From NCBI GenBank assembly GCA_964585635.1, contig CAZPEV010000001.1, positions 9,324 through 73,323 on the forward strand: a DNA stretch of 64,000 bases, in the 5' to 3' direction. The notes under the pieces were generated by a model, which was not told where the DNA came from, made no database searches, and saw nothing but the letters and a program-made list of their open reading frames with translations. Within the stretch, counting starts at the first letter, position 1. Each line of letters opens with the position of its first letter. Below, in pieces: positions 34,227 to 43,619 of the stretch. This DNA is from CAZPEV01 sp964585635 (GTDB lineage Bacteria; Zixibacteria; MSB-5A5; GN15; JAAZOE01). The position numbers and the translations under genes are program-made.

Positions 34227-34745
34227 ATGCCGCGTATACTGCACATTGTGGGCTGCAAGAATGCGGGCAAGACACGTGCCTGCGAAGTGCTGATCGGGCC
34301 TCTGCATCGGCTGGGTCTGACGGTCGGGACTCTGAAGTACACCGATCATGATGGTTTCGACTGGGACCAACCGGGCAAGGATACGTTTCGCCACCGGGCG
34401 GCGGGCAGCGACGTCACCGGTATTTTCGGACTGCGCTCGTTTGCCTTCCAGTTTCAGGCGGGCGATCGCCGGGTAGTCGGCATCGATGATCTGGCGCGTA
34501 CCTTTTACCCCTCGGTGGATGTGCTGCTCGTGGAGGGGTATCGACGTGGTCCCGGATTGATGCTGGAAGTATGCCGACCCGGGTATTCGGACCGGGCCGT
34601 GATGCCGCCGGAACGTCTGCTGGCCACGTACGGCGTCAACCTGTATCCACGCGGTGTCCCCCACTTCGAATATGGCGCCGAAGATTCTCTGGCCGTGTTT
34701 ATCGCTCAAAATCTGGGACGCCTCCGTGCCCCCGATGAGGCCTGA
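34227..34745 (+). CDS. mobB: Molybdopterin-guanine dinucleotide biosynthesis adaptor MobB
   Basis: The 172-residue protein begins with a P-loop (ILHIVGCKNAGKTRACEVLI). It carries the MobB signature LGLTVGTLKYTDHDG, then QPGKDTFRHRAAGSDVTGIF and VDVLLVEGYRRGPGLMLEV. MobB binds GTP and assists MobA in attaching GMP to molybdopterin for Mo/W oxidoreductases. The Walker Thr is followed by Arg (GKTR), a small departure. No moa/moe/mobA genes are in view, so it is an isolated member here. It starts 88 bp after tRNA-Gln and is convergent with a TonB receptor. Confidence 0.87.
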   Translation: MPRILHIVGCKNAGKTRACEVLIGPLHRLGLTVGTLKYTDHDGFDWDQPGKDTFRHRAAGSDVTGIFGLRSFAFQFQAGDRRVVGIDDLARTFYPSVDVLLVEGYRRGPGLMLEVCRPGYSDRAVMPPERLLATYGVNLYPRGVPHFEYGAEDSLAVFIAQNLGRLRAPDEA

Positions 34746-34784
34746 CTCGCTCTGCATCTCCTGAGGCACTGCGCCCGACAATAA

Positions 34785-34837
34785 ACGTCCGGCCGGGAAA
34801 GGCGACGATTGCGCCGTCTGTGCCCACGGCCGGACGT
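34785..34837. other. Inverted repeat between convergent genes
   Basis: ACGTCCGGCCG (34785-34795) and CGGCCGGACGT (34827-34837) form a perfect 11-bp stem with a 31-nt loop. It lies between mobB (+) and the TonB receptor stop (-) with AT-rich flanks, so a bidirectional terminator or an interspersed palindrome are both possible. Confidence 0.5.
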
Positions 34838-34850
34838 AATTGAACTTCCG

Positions 34851-36833
34851 CTAATAACGGGCCTGGACTCCCGCCATAATGGTCCGTCCGGCCATCGGAT
34901 AATTCGTTTCCTCCTCGTAATTCCGGTCGAACAGGTTGCGAACTGAGACGAACAGTTTCGTATGTTGCCCGATCGACTGCGCCGCTCTTATATGAGCCAG
35001 ATAATAATCGGGCATCGGCGCCTCGTATGAATCCACGCGATCGGCGTTGTACTGCCCGGAATGCGCGATTTCCAGGCCGAAACGGACCCGCCAGGTGAGG
35101 AGATAATCCACCTTATGCCGGGGCGCGTAGCTGCGCCGCACGTGGGCGTCGTCGCTGCCGCTCGGCGGTTCCTGCCAGGCATCCAGGTAAGCATGATTCA
35201 AGAAGAGAGTGAACCCATTCCCTTCACTCACGGTCACGCCGGTCTCGAAACCCTTCAGGGTGACCTCCTCGATGTTTTCGTACGGATCGTTCTTGCTCTT
35301 CCGGTCGATCAAGTCCTCGACGTCGTTGAGAAACGCGGTTTGCACCAGGGCCAGCCACGAGAATGGTTCCAGGCGGTAGCCGATCTCGTACTTGACGGCA
35401 CGTTCCGGTTTCAGGTCGGGATTGCCTGACGTCGAAGAGTAAAGATAATTCATGGCCGGAAAGTGGGTGGACGCACCCACGGCTGCGCGAAGACTCAGCA
35501 TTGTCCACGGTGACACGGTGACGCTGCCGTACGGGTCGACGGCTGTTCCCGAGGCGTCGATGCTATCGGCGTTCATCCAACTGAACGCCGCCCCGGCGTC
35601 GATCAGGACATCCTTCGAGGCCATCACATTGAGTAGATCGAACAATGACCCAGTGGTAATCGAGGCGTTGTCCCACGGCGCCCCGAGGTCGTCCTGCATG
35701 CGGACGCCATCGAGTCGAAAGGCCGCGCCGCTGATATTCGTCACCCGGTCGTTGACGGTGACGGTGGTGCTGAAGTTGCCGCCCAGATCGTAGCCGTCCT
35801 GATAGCTGTCGAACACCAGATTGCTGTCGACCATAATGGGAGAGTTGTACCGCTGAAGCCGGTTTTCGTTGTCGTCATAGTAAAGTTTGCCCCGCCAGTA
35901 CACCCGCTCTCCCCATCGACCGTCCGATCCCGCATCGACATACCAGCGCCGCCACAGCGGGAAGTATTGATAGACCGGCCGGTCGGTTCCCGAAGGAACA
36001 TGACGCTTGGCGTCGAAATAACCCGTCGACACCGACAGGAGGGTTCCGCTCGGAAGCGTATAGTTCAGCTTTCCATCGATGTTGTACCGGCGATAATCGG
36101 AATAATCGCGGCGGTCTCCGTCTTCGAGCGGGCCGGGCTTGAAATCATCGGACAACGGATATCCATCCGCCTGCGTGCGCCCTAATGACACCCAATAGTC
36201 CAGACGGCCGCGACGGGCACCATGATTGATCAAAACCTCGTTGTATTTTTCCGATCCGCCGTAAAGCATCGCTTCCGCGACCGGGGGGCCGTCCACTCGA
36301 CGGCTGACGATATTGAGGACGCCGCCGAGAGTATTGGCGCCGTAGGCCGCCGGGACCGGACCCTTGACAACGGTCAATTCTGAGACGCCGCTGAGGGGAA
36401 TCGTCGTCAGATCCAGATCGCCGTAGTAGGGCAGGCTGATCGGCCGGCCGTCGTACAGTACCAGCACTTCCTGCGAGGTGAACCCGCGAATCTGCATCTT
36501 CGCCTCCCCCTTGGAACCGGTGGTGACGACCACACCGGGGAGCGTCGCCACGGCCGACGAGACGGTGGGGGCGCCGGAGATATTGATGGTTCCGGCGCCT
36601 AACTCGATTTGTGAGGGATTAAACGTCGGCCGTGTTGACCGCACCTCAACGACTTTACCCAGTTGATACACGTTGGTGGTGTCATTGATGCCGGCCGCCG
36701 CGGCGGCGTCATCGGCCGCAGACGGCTGGGCAGAAAACACCCAGGCAAGACGGATGAGCATCAAGAGCGTGGTCGGAACCATGCCCGCGGGAATGCCAAT
36801 TCGGCGGGGGAAATGATGGAACGGGATCTTCAC
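34851..36833 (-). CDS. TonB-dependent outer-membrane receptor (vitamin B12/metal type)
   Basis: I choose the GTG at 36833 (AGGAG 8 nt upstream) over a TTG at 36854. The 660-residue receptor has a signal segment, a short linker and a plug domain: VVVTTGSKGEAKMQIRGFTS, EVLVLYDGRPISLPYYGD, VVKGPVPAAYGANTLGGVLN. A ~480-residue barrel follows, with PDLKPERAVKYEIGYRLEP and a C-terminal MAGRTIMAGVQARY (aromatic end). There is no CarboxypepD_reg domain, unlike the receptor at 5235. Size and plug resemble BtuB/siderophore receptors. No transporter gene is adjacent; the structured leader upstream hints at ligand control. Confidence 0.87.
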   Translation of the reverse strand: MKIPFHHFPRRIGIPAGMVPTTLLMLIRLAWVFSAQPSAADDAAAAAGINDTTNVYQLGKVVEVRSTRPTFNPSQIELGAGTINISGAPTVSSAVATLPGVVVTTGSKGEAKMQIRGFTSQEVLVLYDGRPISLPYYGDLDLTTIPLSGVSELTVVKGPVPAAYGANTLGGVLNIVSRRVDGPPVAEAMLYGGSEKYNEVLINHGARRGRLDYWVSLGRTQADGYPLSDDFKPGPLEDGDRRDYSDYRRYNIDGKLNYTLPSGTLLSVSTGYFDAKRHVPSGTDRPVYQYFPLWRRWYVDAGSDGRWGERVYWRGKLYYDDNENRLQRYNSPIMVDSNLVFDSYQDGYDLGGNFSTTVTVNDRVTNISGAAFRLDGVRMQDDLGAPWDNASITTGSLFDLLNVMASKDVLIDAGAAFSWMNADSIDASGTAVDPYGSVTVSPWTMLSLRAAVGASTHFPAMNYLYSSTSGNPDLKPERAVKYEIGYRLEPFSWLALVQTAFLNDVEDLIDRKSKNDPYENIEEVTLKGFETGVTVSEGNGFTLFLNHAYLDAWQEPPSGSDDAHVRRSYAPRHKVDYLLTWRVRFGLEIAHSGQYNADRVDSYEAPMPDYYLAHIRAAQSIGQHTKLFVSVRNLFDRNYEEETNYPMAGRTIMAGVQARY

Positions 36834-36886
36834 AGGGACAACTCCTTTCTTCAATATAGTCCTGAGTGACTACATCTTCGACCGCC

Positions 36887-36999
36887 GGCGCTCCGTCTGG
36901 TTGCAGTCACCCACGACGGAGGCGCCGCGGCAGAAAGATGCGGCGGGAGTTGTCGATGGTCGACCTTTCCAAACACGGGAGGTCCGGACGTTTCCCTCC
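36887..36999 (-). promoter_or_regulatory. Structured leader upstream of the TonB receptor
   Basis: The ~230 nt between the small gene at 37066 and GTG 36833 contain nested stems: GGAGG/CCTCC across 36977-36999, and GGCGCCTCCGTC (36915-36926) pairing with GACGGAGCGCC (36887-36897) with one bulged base. The loops carry GAAACG and GACTGCAACCAGAC. I do not see the full cobalamin box. It may be a riboswitch or attenuator of an unassigned class. Confidence 0.4.
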
Positions 37000-37065
37000 G
37001 GGCCCGGCGGCCGCACACCATAGCGTTGCGCCGTAGGTCATGCGGCTCGGTCAATCAACAGCCTG

Positions 37066-37242
37066 TTATGGCTCGTTTTTCATCGGTGTCTTGGTTACTG
37101 TGAGCTGAATCACCTCGGGAAATTCGTCCAGACGCAGGGACTGCACCAGGCTCAGCACTACATTGCCGATGATAGTCCCGGCGAATTGGTTCAGTTCCAC
37201 GGTGCGGCCGTTTACCAGCAGTGTCACCTCACCAGATTTCAT
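37066..37242 (-). CDS. Small hypothetical protein (58 aa)
   Basis: ATG 37242 has TGAGG six nt upstream. The product starts MKSGEVTLLVNGRTVELNQF and runs on through a hydrophobic helix-like stretch (IIGNVVLSLVQSL) to LDEFPEVIQLTVTKT. No signal peptide or Cys is present. The alternating beta pattern (VTLLVNG, VIQLTV) suggests a small soluble alpha/beta fold, slightly ubiquitin/ThiS-like in outline but with no C-terminal GG. It lies on the same strand as the TonB receptor, 230 bp upstream, so shared transcription is possible. Not recognised. Confidence 0.5.
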   Translation of the reverse strand: MKSGEVTLLVNGRTVELNQFAGTIIGNVVLSLVQSLRLDEFPEVIQLTVTKTPMKNEP

Positions 37243-37886
37243 ACCGTTCCTCATATTCATACGGACTCACTCGGAATCGGGCGACTCTCGTTGACCGCGC
37301 CCAAGCGGGTTGGACCAGCGCGCCCGTAATCGGCAGGCCGTCCGTCCGCTAGTCCCATCGCGGTCCGCTTATCAGCGCACGTTTCCCGGCTGATTCTCCC
37401 GTTGCCTGCGCTGCCCATCGATCCGCGACAAATTCCCAGTGCCTTTCGGTTGCCTGGATTTCTGCTGTCGCAAACGTACGGCCTGATCCGATATTTGTCA
37501 AACGGTTTCGGGAATCTTCTCACGGGCGGCACGTCACGTAAGGCGCCAGGCACGGATCGGCCCGGCGGCTTTCTTGTCGGGCGCTCTTTTCGTCGGTCTT
37601 ATCTGCCCTGCAAGACGTCCCGCCTCTGTCTGTCGGCCCGAGGTTGACAATCGTTTCGACGAGGGCGGGAAAGAGACTCTCGAAGACTGCATTTGACAAT
37701 GTCGCGCGGTGGTTCTATAATATAGACTACGATGGACAGCCCCTTCATAAATGGTCAGATGAACTGCGGAAATCTCGGCCGAGGCCGCCATCCCAGGACC
37801 ATGGCCTCAACAAGAATTTGGCGGCGACGGTATGACGCCGTATTGTCTGAAACCAAGAGACAAGTCTATTCGTCTAAGTACCATAA
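37243..37886. other. 644-bp region without a supported gene
   Basis: Reading frames here are Arg/Pro/Gly-rich and do not look coding. The only clear content is the consensus promoter at 37693-37721 driving transcription to the right and, presumably, the minus-strand promoter of the 58-residue gene. Confidence 0.5.
37693..37721 (+). promoter_or_regulatory. Perfect consensus sigma-70 promoter
   Basis: TTGACA (37693-37698), 17-bp spacer, TATAAT (37716-37721): an exact match to consensus. The predicted start near 37729 gives a ~158-nt leader to ATG 37887 of the DUF5916 gene. Confidence 0.8.
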
Positions 37887-40327
37887 ATGGCAATAAGGCA
37901 AAGGCATTGCTTCGTGACCAAGACACCCTTATCGAGTGCAAATCGCCTCGTACCGGCGGTTTTGCTGTTGAAATTGATCATCCTGTCCCGTCTGCTGACG
38001 ACGCCGACGGCGGCGGCGGTCCCGGCCGGCGCCGCGAACGGTTTTGCACCGAATATCATGCCGTCTCTTCAGGTCACGCGTCTGCAGGGGACGATTGCTA
38101 TCGACGGCGATCTGAGCGATACCGGCTGGCAAAATGCCGCCGTGGCGGGCAATTTCGCCGAGTTCCAGCCGGGCGACGCGAACCAACCGGCAGTCCAATC
38201 CAAAGCATTGATCACCTATGACGACAATCACCTGTACGTCGCCTTAATCGCCTATGATGATCCCCAGCAGATTCGGGTATCGATGCGGGAGCGTGATAAC
38301 ATCTTCCGCGATGATTTTATCGGCCTGATGCTGGATACCTACGGCGACCAGGGCTGGGGGTACGAGATTTTCGTTAATCCCCTCGGTCTGCAAGGCGACC
38401 TGCGGATGCTGGCCAGCGGCGAGGAGGATGAGTCGTTCGATATTGTGTTCGAGTCAAAAGGGAAGGTGACCGACAGCGGATACCAGGTGGAGTTATCGAT
38501 TCCGTTTTCATCGCTGCGATTCCCCAACAAGCCGGAACAGACCTGGCGGGCCAATTTCTGGCGGGACCGTCAGCGGGAGGTGCACTACAAATATACCTGG
38601 GGGGCGCTGGATCGCGACAATCCCTGCTTTATCTGCCAATGGGGATCGCTGACCGGGATCAGGGGAATCAAGCCCTCGAGCAATATCGAAATCCTGCCGA
38701 CCGTGGTTGGGTATAAGTCGGGATATCTGGTGAACGACGATTATCCCGACTCCGGTTTGTCGACGCCGATCCGGACGCCGAGTTGTCGCTGAATATGCGC
38801 TACGGCATAAGCTCCAGCGCTTCGGCCGAAATAACGATCAACCCGGATTTCAGCCAAGTGGAATCAGACGCCGGGCAGATCGACGTCAACACCACCTTTG
38901 GGCTGTACTTCCCGGAGCATCGGCCGTTTTTCCAGGAGGGCAGCAACCTGTTCGATACCTGGATAGACGCCATCCACACCCGCACGGTCAATGATCCGGA
39001 AGCCGCNNNNNNNNNNAAGTTTACCGGGCAATTTGGGCGGGTGTCATTGGCTTATCTGGCAGCCTACGATAGAAACTCCACCATCCTCCTGCCGTTCATT
39101 GAACGAAGCATCGAATCGCAGGCCGGCCGGTCGGTGGTCAACATTTTCCGGATCAAGAACGCCCTTTGGGAAGATTCGCACATCGGGGCCCTGCTGACCG
39201 ACCGCCGCCTGCATGATTTCACCGTGAACGGGCGGCAGATGACAGGGGGCTACGGCACGACCTATGGAATCGATGGTGCCTTCCGCTTTCGCAAAAACTA
39301 TCGATTCGTGTTTCAGACGCTTGGCAGTCAGACGCGGGAGCCGAAGGCGCCGGGGCTGATCGAAGTCTCGCCGTCCGATCGCTTTGATCGAGGGCGCTAT
39401 ACGATGGCCTTGGACGGCGAATCCTTTTTCGGCCACGCCGTGTATACGTCGCTGGAGCGTTCGTCGCGGTATTGGAATGTCACCAGCGAATATGTGGAAT
39501 ACACTCCCACCTTTAGGGCCGACAATGGTTTCACGATGCGGAACGGTTATCGGGAGATCGATATTTATGGGGGACTGGACTTTCAGCCCAACCGGACATG
39601 GCTGATTCAGTGGCGTCCCTTCCTGATGATCGGCCGGTTGTGGGAACAGGGCGGCCGGATCAACGTCGATCCCTTTGTCTTGGCCGGAGGAACCAAGGAC
39701 GAATGGATTCGCGGTGAAGTGTATTTTCAAACCAAGGGCCCGGCGGAAATAGAGCTGGCGTATCTAAACAGCCGGGAACGGTTCGCCGGCAGGCTGTTCG
39801 AGGGGATCAGTCAGGCGGAAATCAACGTCGTCACCCGCTTCAGCGAGATGCTGGCGATCGGCAGCGAGCTGCAATTGGGGCGAATGATCTTTCGTGATCC
39901 CGATAGTCCGGAGATGGGCAAAAACCTCGACCTTGTACTGGAAGCCAGCATCAAACCGACACAGCGATTGTTCATCCAGCCGAATTATGCCTACGCCCAC
40001 ATGGAGCATCTCGATGCCTACCTGGCCCAAAATCCCGGCGCCGACCGGGTCATCTATTCGGGATATATTCTCCGCACCCGTATGACGTACCAGTTCACGC
40101 GCGAGTGGTATCTGCGCCTGGTCGTGCAGTATGATGATTTTGATGAGCGGCTCGACGTCGAACCGTTGCTGACCTATCAGCTGAATCCCTTCACCGTTTT
40201 TTATGTCGGGGCCAATTCCAGCCACCGTCATTATGACCAGGCCGAAGATCCGCCGGTGGGAAATCCTGAATGGAAATTGTCATCCCGGCAGTACTTCGCC
40301 AAGCTGCAGTATCTATTTCGACTCTGA
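37887..40327 (+). pseudogene. CBM9-DUF5916 outer-membrane protein interrupted by a frameshift and a gap
   Basis: Two frames together encode one ~810-residue protein. The first (37887-38792) gives a signal segment, then a CBM9-like domain (IAIDGDLSDTGWQNAAVAGN; DDNHLYVALIAYDDP; WGYEIFVNPLGLQGD). The second frame supplies DAELSLNMRYGISSSASAEI, ITINPDFSQVESDAGQID, FPEHRPFFQEGSNLFDT and the barrel of DUF5916. Adding one T to the TTT at 38756-38758 restores SGFVDADPDAELSLN. A 10-N gap at 39007-39016 cuts the second part. Single-base homopolymer loss suggests assembly error as readily as a true pseudogene. Function of the family is unknown. Confidence 0.82.
39007..39016. other. Assembly gap (10 N)
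   Basis: Ten undetermined bases lie inside the DUF5916 barrel-start region. The frame is the same on both sides if the true length equals that given, and family pattern (NDPxxAAKxTG) suggests few residues are missing. Confidence 0.99.
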
Positions 40328-40409
40328 TCGTCGCCGCGGAGCGGTCGCCCCCGTGAGACAATTCGGCCGTGCGGACCGGCGGAATTTCCGCCGCCGATCG
40401 TGTCCGGCT

Positions 40410-41627
40410 TTATCGGCGGTGGCACTGGATGCAGAGTTCCATATCCGGATTGAGCGGCAGATACGGCTTGAAGTCGGCGCCATGAAGCTTGTGGCAACTC
40501 AGGCAGGTCACCGGCGTATTGGTACGGGGATCGATGACGTTCGGCCCCAGGGGATGCGAACCCTTATGGGCGTCGGCGTGGCAGCCGACGCAGAGACCCT
40601 CGTCGACTGATTTTAAGTATTGTGGATTATCCGAGCCGTGGGGAGTGTGGCAATTGGTGCACTCCAGGCCGTCGTGAGTCAAAAAGTCCTCTTTCTTCTT
40701 GCCCTTGTACCTGTCGCCGCTGAAGTGACAGCGCAGGCAGATATCTTTTTGGGGAGCAGCCAACAGGGCACCGGCCGAAGAAGTATGGGCGTTATGGCAA
40801 TTCAGGCAGGAGCGGGGCTCGTTCAGGTTATGCTGGTAGGTTTTGCTCTCGAGAATATTCTGATGACATTTAAGGCAGACGGTCTTGATATCGGCTGTCA
40901 GCGCATATTCGCCCGCGGTCGCCGAGGACACGTGGCAGGCGGTGCATTTTCCCGCCTTGAAGGGGGCATGCTGATTCGGCATTAACAGTCCCGGCAGCGA
41001 GGTTGCATGGGGGTCATGACAGGCGCCGCAGTCGGCCTTGTCCAAGGCGAATCCCTTGTGCGCCGCCGCCAGCGGGGCGTCCTGCTTGTGGCAGGTGAAA
41101 CAAAGCTCCGGCACCGCCCGGGTCAGCAGTTGCCCTTGGCCGGAGCCATGAGGTTCGTGGCAAGTCAGGCAATTGCCGGCGGCGACCGGCTGATGCACAT
41201 GCGACCGCCGGCGCCACTCCGCGCTGGCGGAATGGCATCCCTCGCACAAGGCGGGGGCGTTGTGCTTCAATTGCTTCGGTAACGGCGATGCATGCGGGTC
41301 ATGGCAGGCGAGGCAATCGCCGTCGCGCGCCGGTTGATGGACCGATGTCAACCCCATCTTCCCTTTCACGTCGTCATGACATGATAAGCACAACGTTTTG
41401 ACGTCGTCGTTCAGCAGCGCATTATGCCTGGCGGCATGGGGATTATGACAAGCAGAGCAGACTCCCTTGGCAAAGGCCGTGTGTTGATGCTTCAGGTTTC
41501 CCAACTCCTGTATCTCGGCATGGCAAGCATAGCAGACATCCGGTTCCTTTACCTGCACCGGGGCTGTCCCGGACGCGACCGGCGCCAGCACCAGGCTCCA
41601 GAACATGGAAATGATGGTGAGTATCAT
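40410..41627 (-). CDS. 16-haem c-type cytochrome (doubled CXXCH family)
   Basis: GGAGG lies 7 nt before ATG 41627, which overlaps the upstream stop (ATGA). The 405-residue exported protein has a signal peptide (MILTIISMFWSLVLAPVASG) and I count 16 CXXCH motifs, from CYACH to CIQCH. Most come in pairs about 30 residues apart and many are followed by xPH (CSACHNPH, CLACHDPHAS, CLTCHEPHGS), the paired-CXXCH pattern of NrfB/DmsE-like electron-transfer proteins. Extra His residues (HVHQP, HQHTAF) can serve as distal ligands. It is the last gene of the electron-transfer operon. It likely carries electrons in the periplasm or outside; no catalytic site is evident. Confidence 0.92.
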   Translation of the reverse strand: MILTIISMFWSLVLAPVASGTAPVQVKEPDVCYACHAEIQELGNLKHQHTAFAKGVCSACHNPHAARHNALLNDDVKTLCLSCHDDVKGKMGLTSVHQPARDGDCLACHDPHASPLPKQLKHNAPALCEGCHSASAEWRRRSHVHQPVAAGNCLTCHEPHGSGQGQLLTRAVPELCFTCHKQDAPLAAAHKGFALDKADCGACHDPHATSLPGLLMPNQHAPFKAGKCTACHVSSATAGEYALTADIKTVCLKCHQNILESKTYQHNLNEPRSCLNCHNAHTSSAGALLAAPQKDICLRCHFSGDRYKGKKKEDFLTHDGLECTNCHTPHGSDNPQYLKSVDEGLCVGCHADAHKGSHPLGPNVIDPRTNTPVTCLSCHKLHGADFKPYLPLNPDMELCIQCHRR

Positions 41628-43612
41628 CGCTTGTCCTCCGGCCATGAATCGGGGCGGACTTCATGGCAGGCGTCGCATGACCCGGAGGCATAGGGACTAT
41701 GCGTCTTGGGCAGCGCCAGACCGGGCGATGCGGAGGCATGGGGGTCATGGCATTTGCGGCAGTCGATTTGACGGCCGCTGAGATTCAGATGTTTGACCTT
41801 GAAGGCGGCCTCCTCGCCGTCATGGCACTGCAAGCATTGACCCGGAACGTCCTCCGCCAAAAGCGAGGCATATTGGCTCGTGTGGGCCTGATGACAGCTT
41901 AGACAGTCGCCGTCCTTCAACGGGGCATGGATGGTGCCGGTTTCCATCTGCTTTTTGATATCCTCATGACAGGTGAGGCAAAGCCGCCCCGGTTTATCCA
42001 GAAGAAGCCCCTTGAGCGCCGCTCGATGCGGCTGATGGCAGGCCGTGCATTGACCGGCGGCTACCGGCGGATGAACGCTGACGGCCGAGGCCGGCGCCGC
42101 GATGGTTTCATGACACCCGCCGCAGACCTGAGCCAAGCCGCCCTTCATCAATCCGGCAACATCGGAGGCATGAGGCTGATGACAGGCATCACAGGCCCGT
42201 TCCGCGAACGGGGCATGCACAACCTGGCCTTCCGCGGCTTCCGCCGGCGTCTTGTGGCAGGTCAGGCACAATTCATTGCGATCGGCCTTCAAGAGCGACG
42301 CCTGCCTGGAGGCGTGGGGTTCGTGGCATTGATTGCATTGGCCGGCCTTCAGCGGCACATGGATATCCTTGTGCGCCAGCCAGCCATTGACATCATCGTG
42401 GCACCGGCCGCAAAGATCAAGCCGGTTGGTGACGGTCAAATGATCGTTGGGGGAACCATGCGGGACGTGGCAATCAAGGCAGGAACCATCGGAAAACGGG
42501 GGATGGACGTCGGGCAACGTCAGAGCTTCTTTTTCGGCGGTATGGCAGTCGGTGCAGAGGGTATTCAGATTCTTGGCGATCAGCTTGGTCTTCATCTGTC
42601 CATGCCCGCTGTGGCACAGGAGACAATCTTCCTGGGCGGGTTTATGGACGGAGCTCAACCCCAGTTGAGCGGGAATCTTATCGTGGCACTCAACACAAAG
42701 CTCGCGCGATGGTTTGGTCAGCAGGTGGGGCTGGGACGAACCATGGGGGGTATGACAGCTCAGGCACTCGCCGGCCGCCACCGGGGCGTGCCGATCATCC
42801 CCGCCCATTGCCGCCGCGTCGTGGCAGGTCAGGCAGAGCGTACCCCCCTCGCTCTGGACGGCGAAGGGATGGGCATCGCCGGGGGAATTGTGGCAGCTTT
42901 CGCATTCTCCGCTCTGGACCGGGGCATGGATCGAGGCAGCCAAGAGCCCGGGGGTGTCGGAGGAATGGACGGCATGGCAGATGGTGCACTGACCTTCCGG
43001 CACGGCATAGCCTCCATGGGCCTTGACAAACGGCTGGGCGGCGGGATCATGGCAATCCCGGCACAATTGTTTTTCCTCTTTGATCAACAGATGCTCCTGG
43101 TCGCTGCCGTGAATCGCATGACAGGAGAAACACCCCTTCTCCAAAGGTTTATGCTGATGTGTCCGCGTGAACGTCTGTCTGTCATGGCAACTGTAACAGG
43201 CTTCCGGGGACGCAGCGGCGAGCATTCCGGGGGCGTCGCCGGCATGCGGATTATGGCAGGCGGTGCAGCGGCCCTTCCCCGCCGGGTCATGCAGATGGGC
43301 CTTATCCAGGCCGAGGGCGGTTTTGTCATGGCAAAGATAGCAGAGCGCCGCTCCCTCGTCTTTCAAGCGCAGCACGCCGACTATGCCGTGCGGCTTATGG
43401 CATGACAGGCATTCTTTCTTCTGAAAAGGAGCATGCTTGACCGCTCCCGGAAACTTGGTCAGGTCATGACAGCCAAGGCAGTTTCCGGTGGCATCAAAGC
43501 GCTTCCCTTTCTTTATTTGGGCCAGGCCGTCTTGAGGCGGCACGACGGTCAGCAGCGCTACCGCGAGAGCGAAGATCAGCACCGCGGCGCCATGCGAAAG
43601 CGCTTTCCTCAT
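41624..43612 (-). CDS. 26-haem c-type cytochrome (doubled CXXCH family)
   Basis: I start at ATG 43612 (MRKALSHGAAVLIFALAVAL), a good signal peptide 8 bp after the isomerase gene. The 662-residue protein carries 26 CXXCH motifs by my count, from CLGCH to CDACH, so about one haem per 25 residues. Pairs alternate with HxP segments (HAPFQKK, HKPLEKG, HAPVAAGE, HVPLKAG), giving ample distal His. Motif spacing is regular, suggesting a long repeating wire built by duplication. It overlaps the 16-haem gene by 4 nt and the two share the same repeat unit. It may bridge the periplasm or fill the adjacent porin. Confidence 0.93.
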   Translation of the reverse strand: MRKALSHGAAVLIFALAVALLTVVPPQDGLAQIKKGKRFDATGNCLGCHDLTKFPGAVKHAPFQKKECLSCHKPHGIVGVLRLKDEGAALCYLCHDKTALGLDKAHLHDPAGKGRCTACHNPHAGDAPGMLAAASPEACYSCHDRQTFTRTHQHKPLEKGCFSCHAIHGSDQEHLLIKEEKQLCRDCHDPAAQPFVKAHGGYAVPEGQCTICHAVHSSDTPGLLAASIHAPVQSGECESCHNSPGDAHPFAVQSEGGTLCLTCHDAAAMGGDDRHAPVAAGECLSCHTPHGSSQPHLLTKPSRELCVECHDKIPAQLGLSSVHKPAQEDCLLCHSGHGQMKTKLIAKNLNTLCTDCHTAEKEALTLPDVHPPFSDGSCLDCHVPHGSPNDHLTVTNRLDLCGRCHDDVNGWLAHKDIHVPLKAGQCNQCHEPHASRQASLLKADRNELCLTCHKTPAEAAEGQVVHAPFAERACDACHQPHASDVAGLMKGGLAQVCGGCHETIAAPASAVSVHPPVAAGQCTACHQPHRAALKGLLLDKPGRLCLTCHEDIKKQMETGTIHAPLKDGDCLSCHQAHTSQYASLLAEDVPGQCLQCHDGEEAAFKVKHLNLSGRQIDCRKCHDPHASASPGLALPKTHSPYASGSCDACHEVRPDSWPEDKR

Positions 43613-43619
43613 CTCCGGC

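Noticed and set aside
36834..37065. Calling the TonB leader a cobalamin riboswitch
   Set aside because: I could not find the conserved GCCACTG or the AGGA-ACC core in order; only stems and loosely similar loops are visible.
37257..37553. Possible 98-residue minus-strand gene upstream of the 58-residue gene
   Set aside because: Arg/Pro/Gly-rich, with no signal or start site, and overlapped by equally open frames on the other strand.
41927..43405. Long antisense reading frame (492 codons) across the 26-haem gene
   Set aside because: It is the mirror of repeated CXXCH codons, giving Met/Ala/Gly/Arg-rich sequence with no domain. The minus-strand frame has signal peptide and haem motifs.
40410..43612. 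Periodic repeats that could suggest a CRISPR array
   Set aside because: The periodicity comes from codons for CXXCH and xPH motifs. Units are not identical at DNA level and no cas genes are near.
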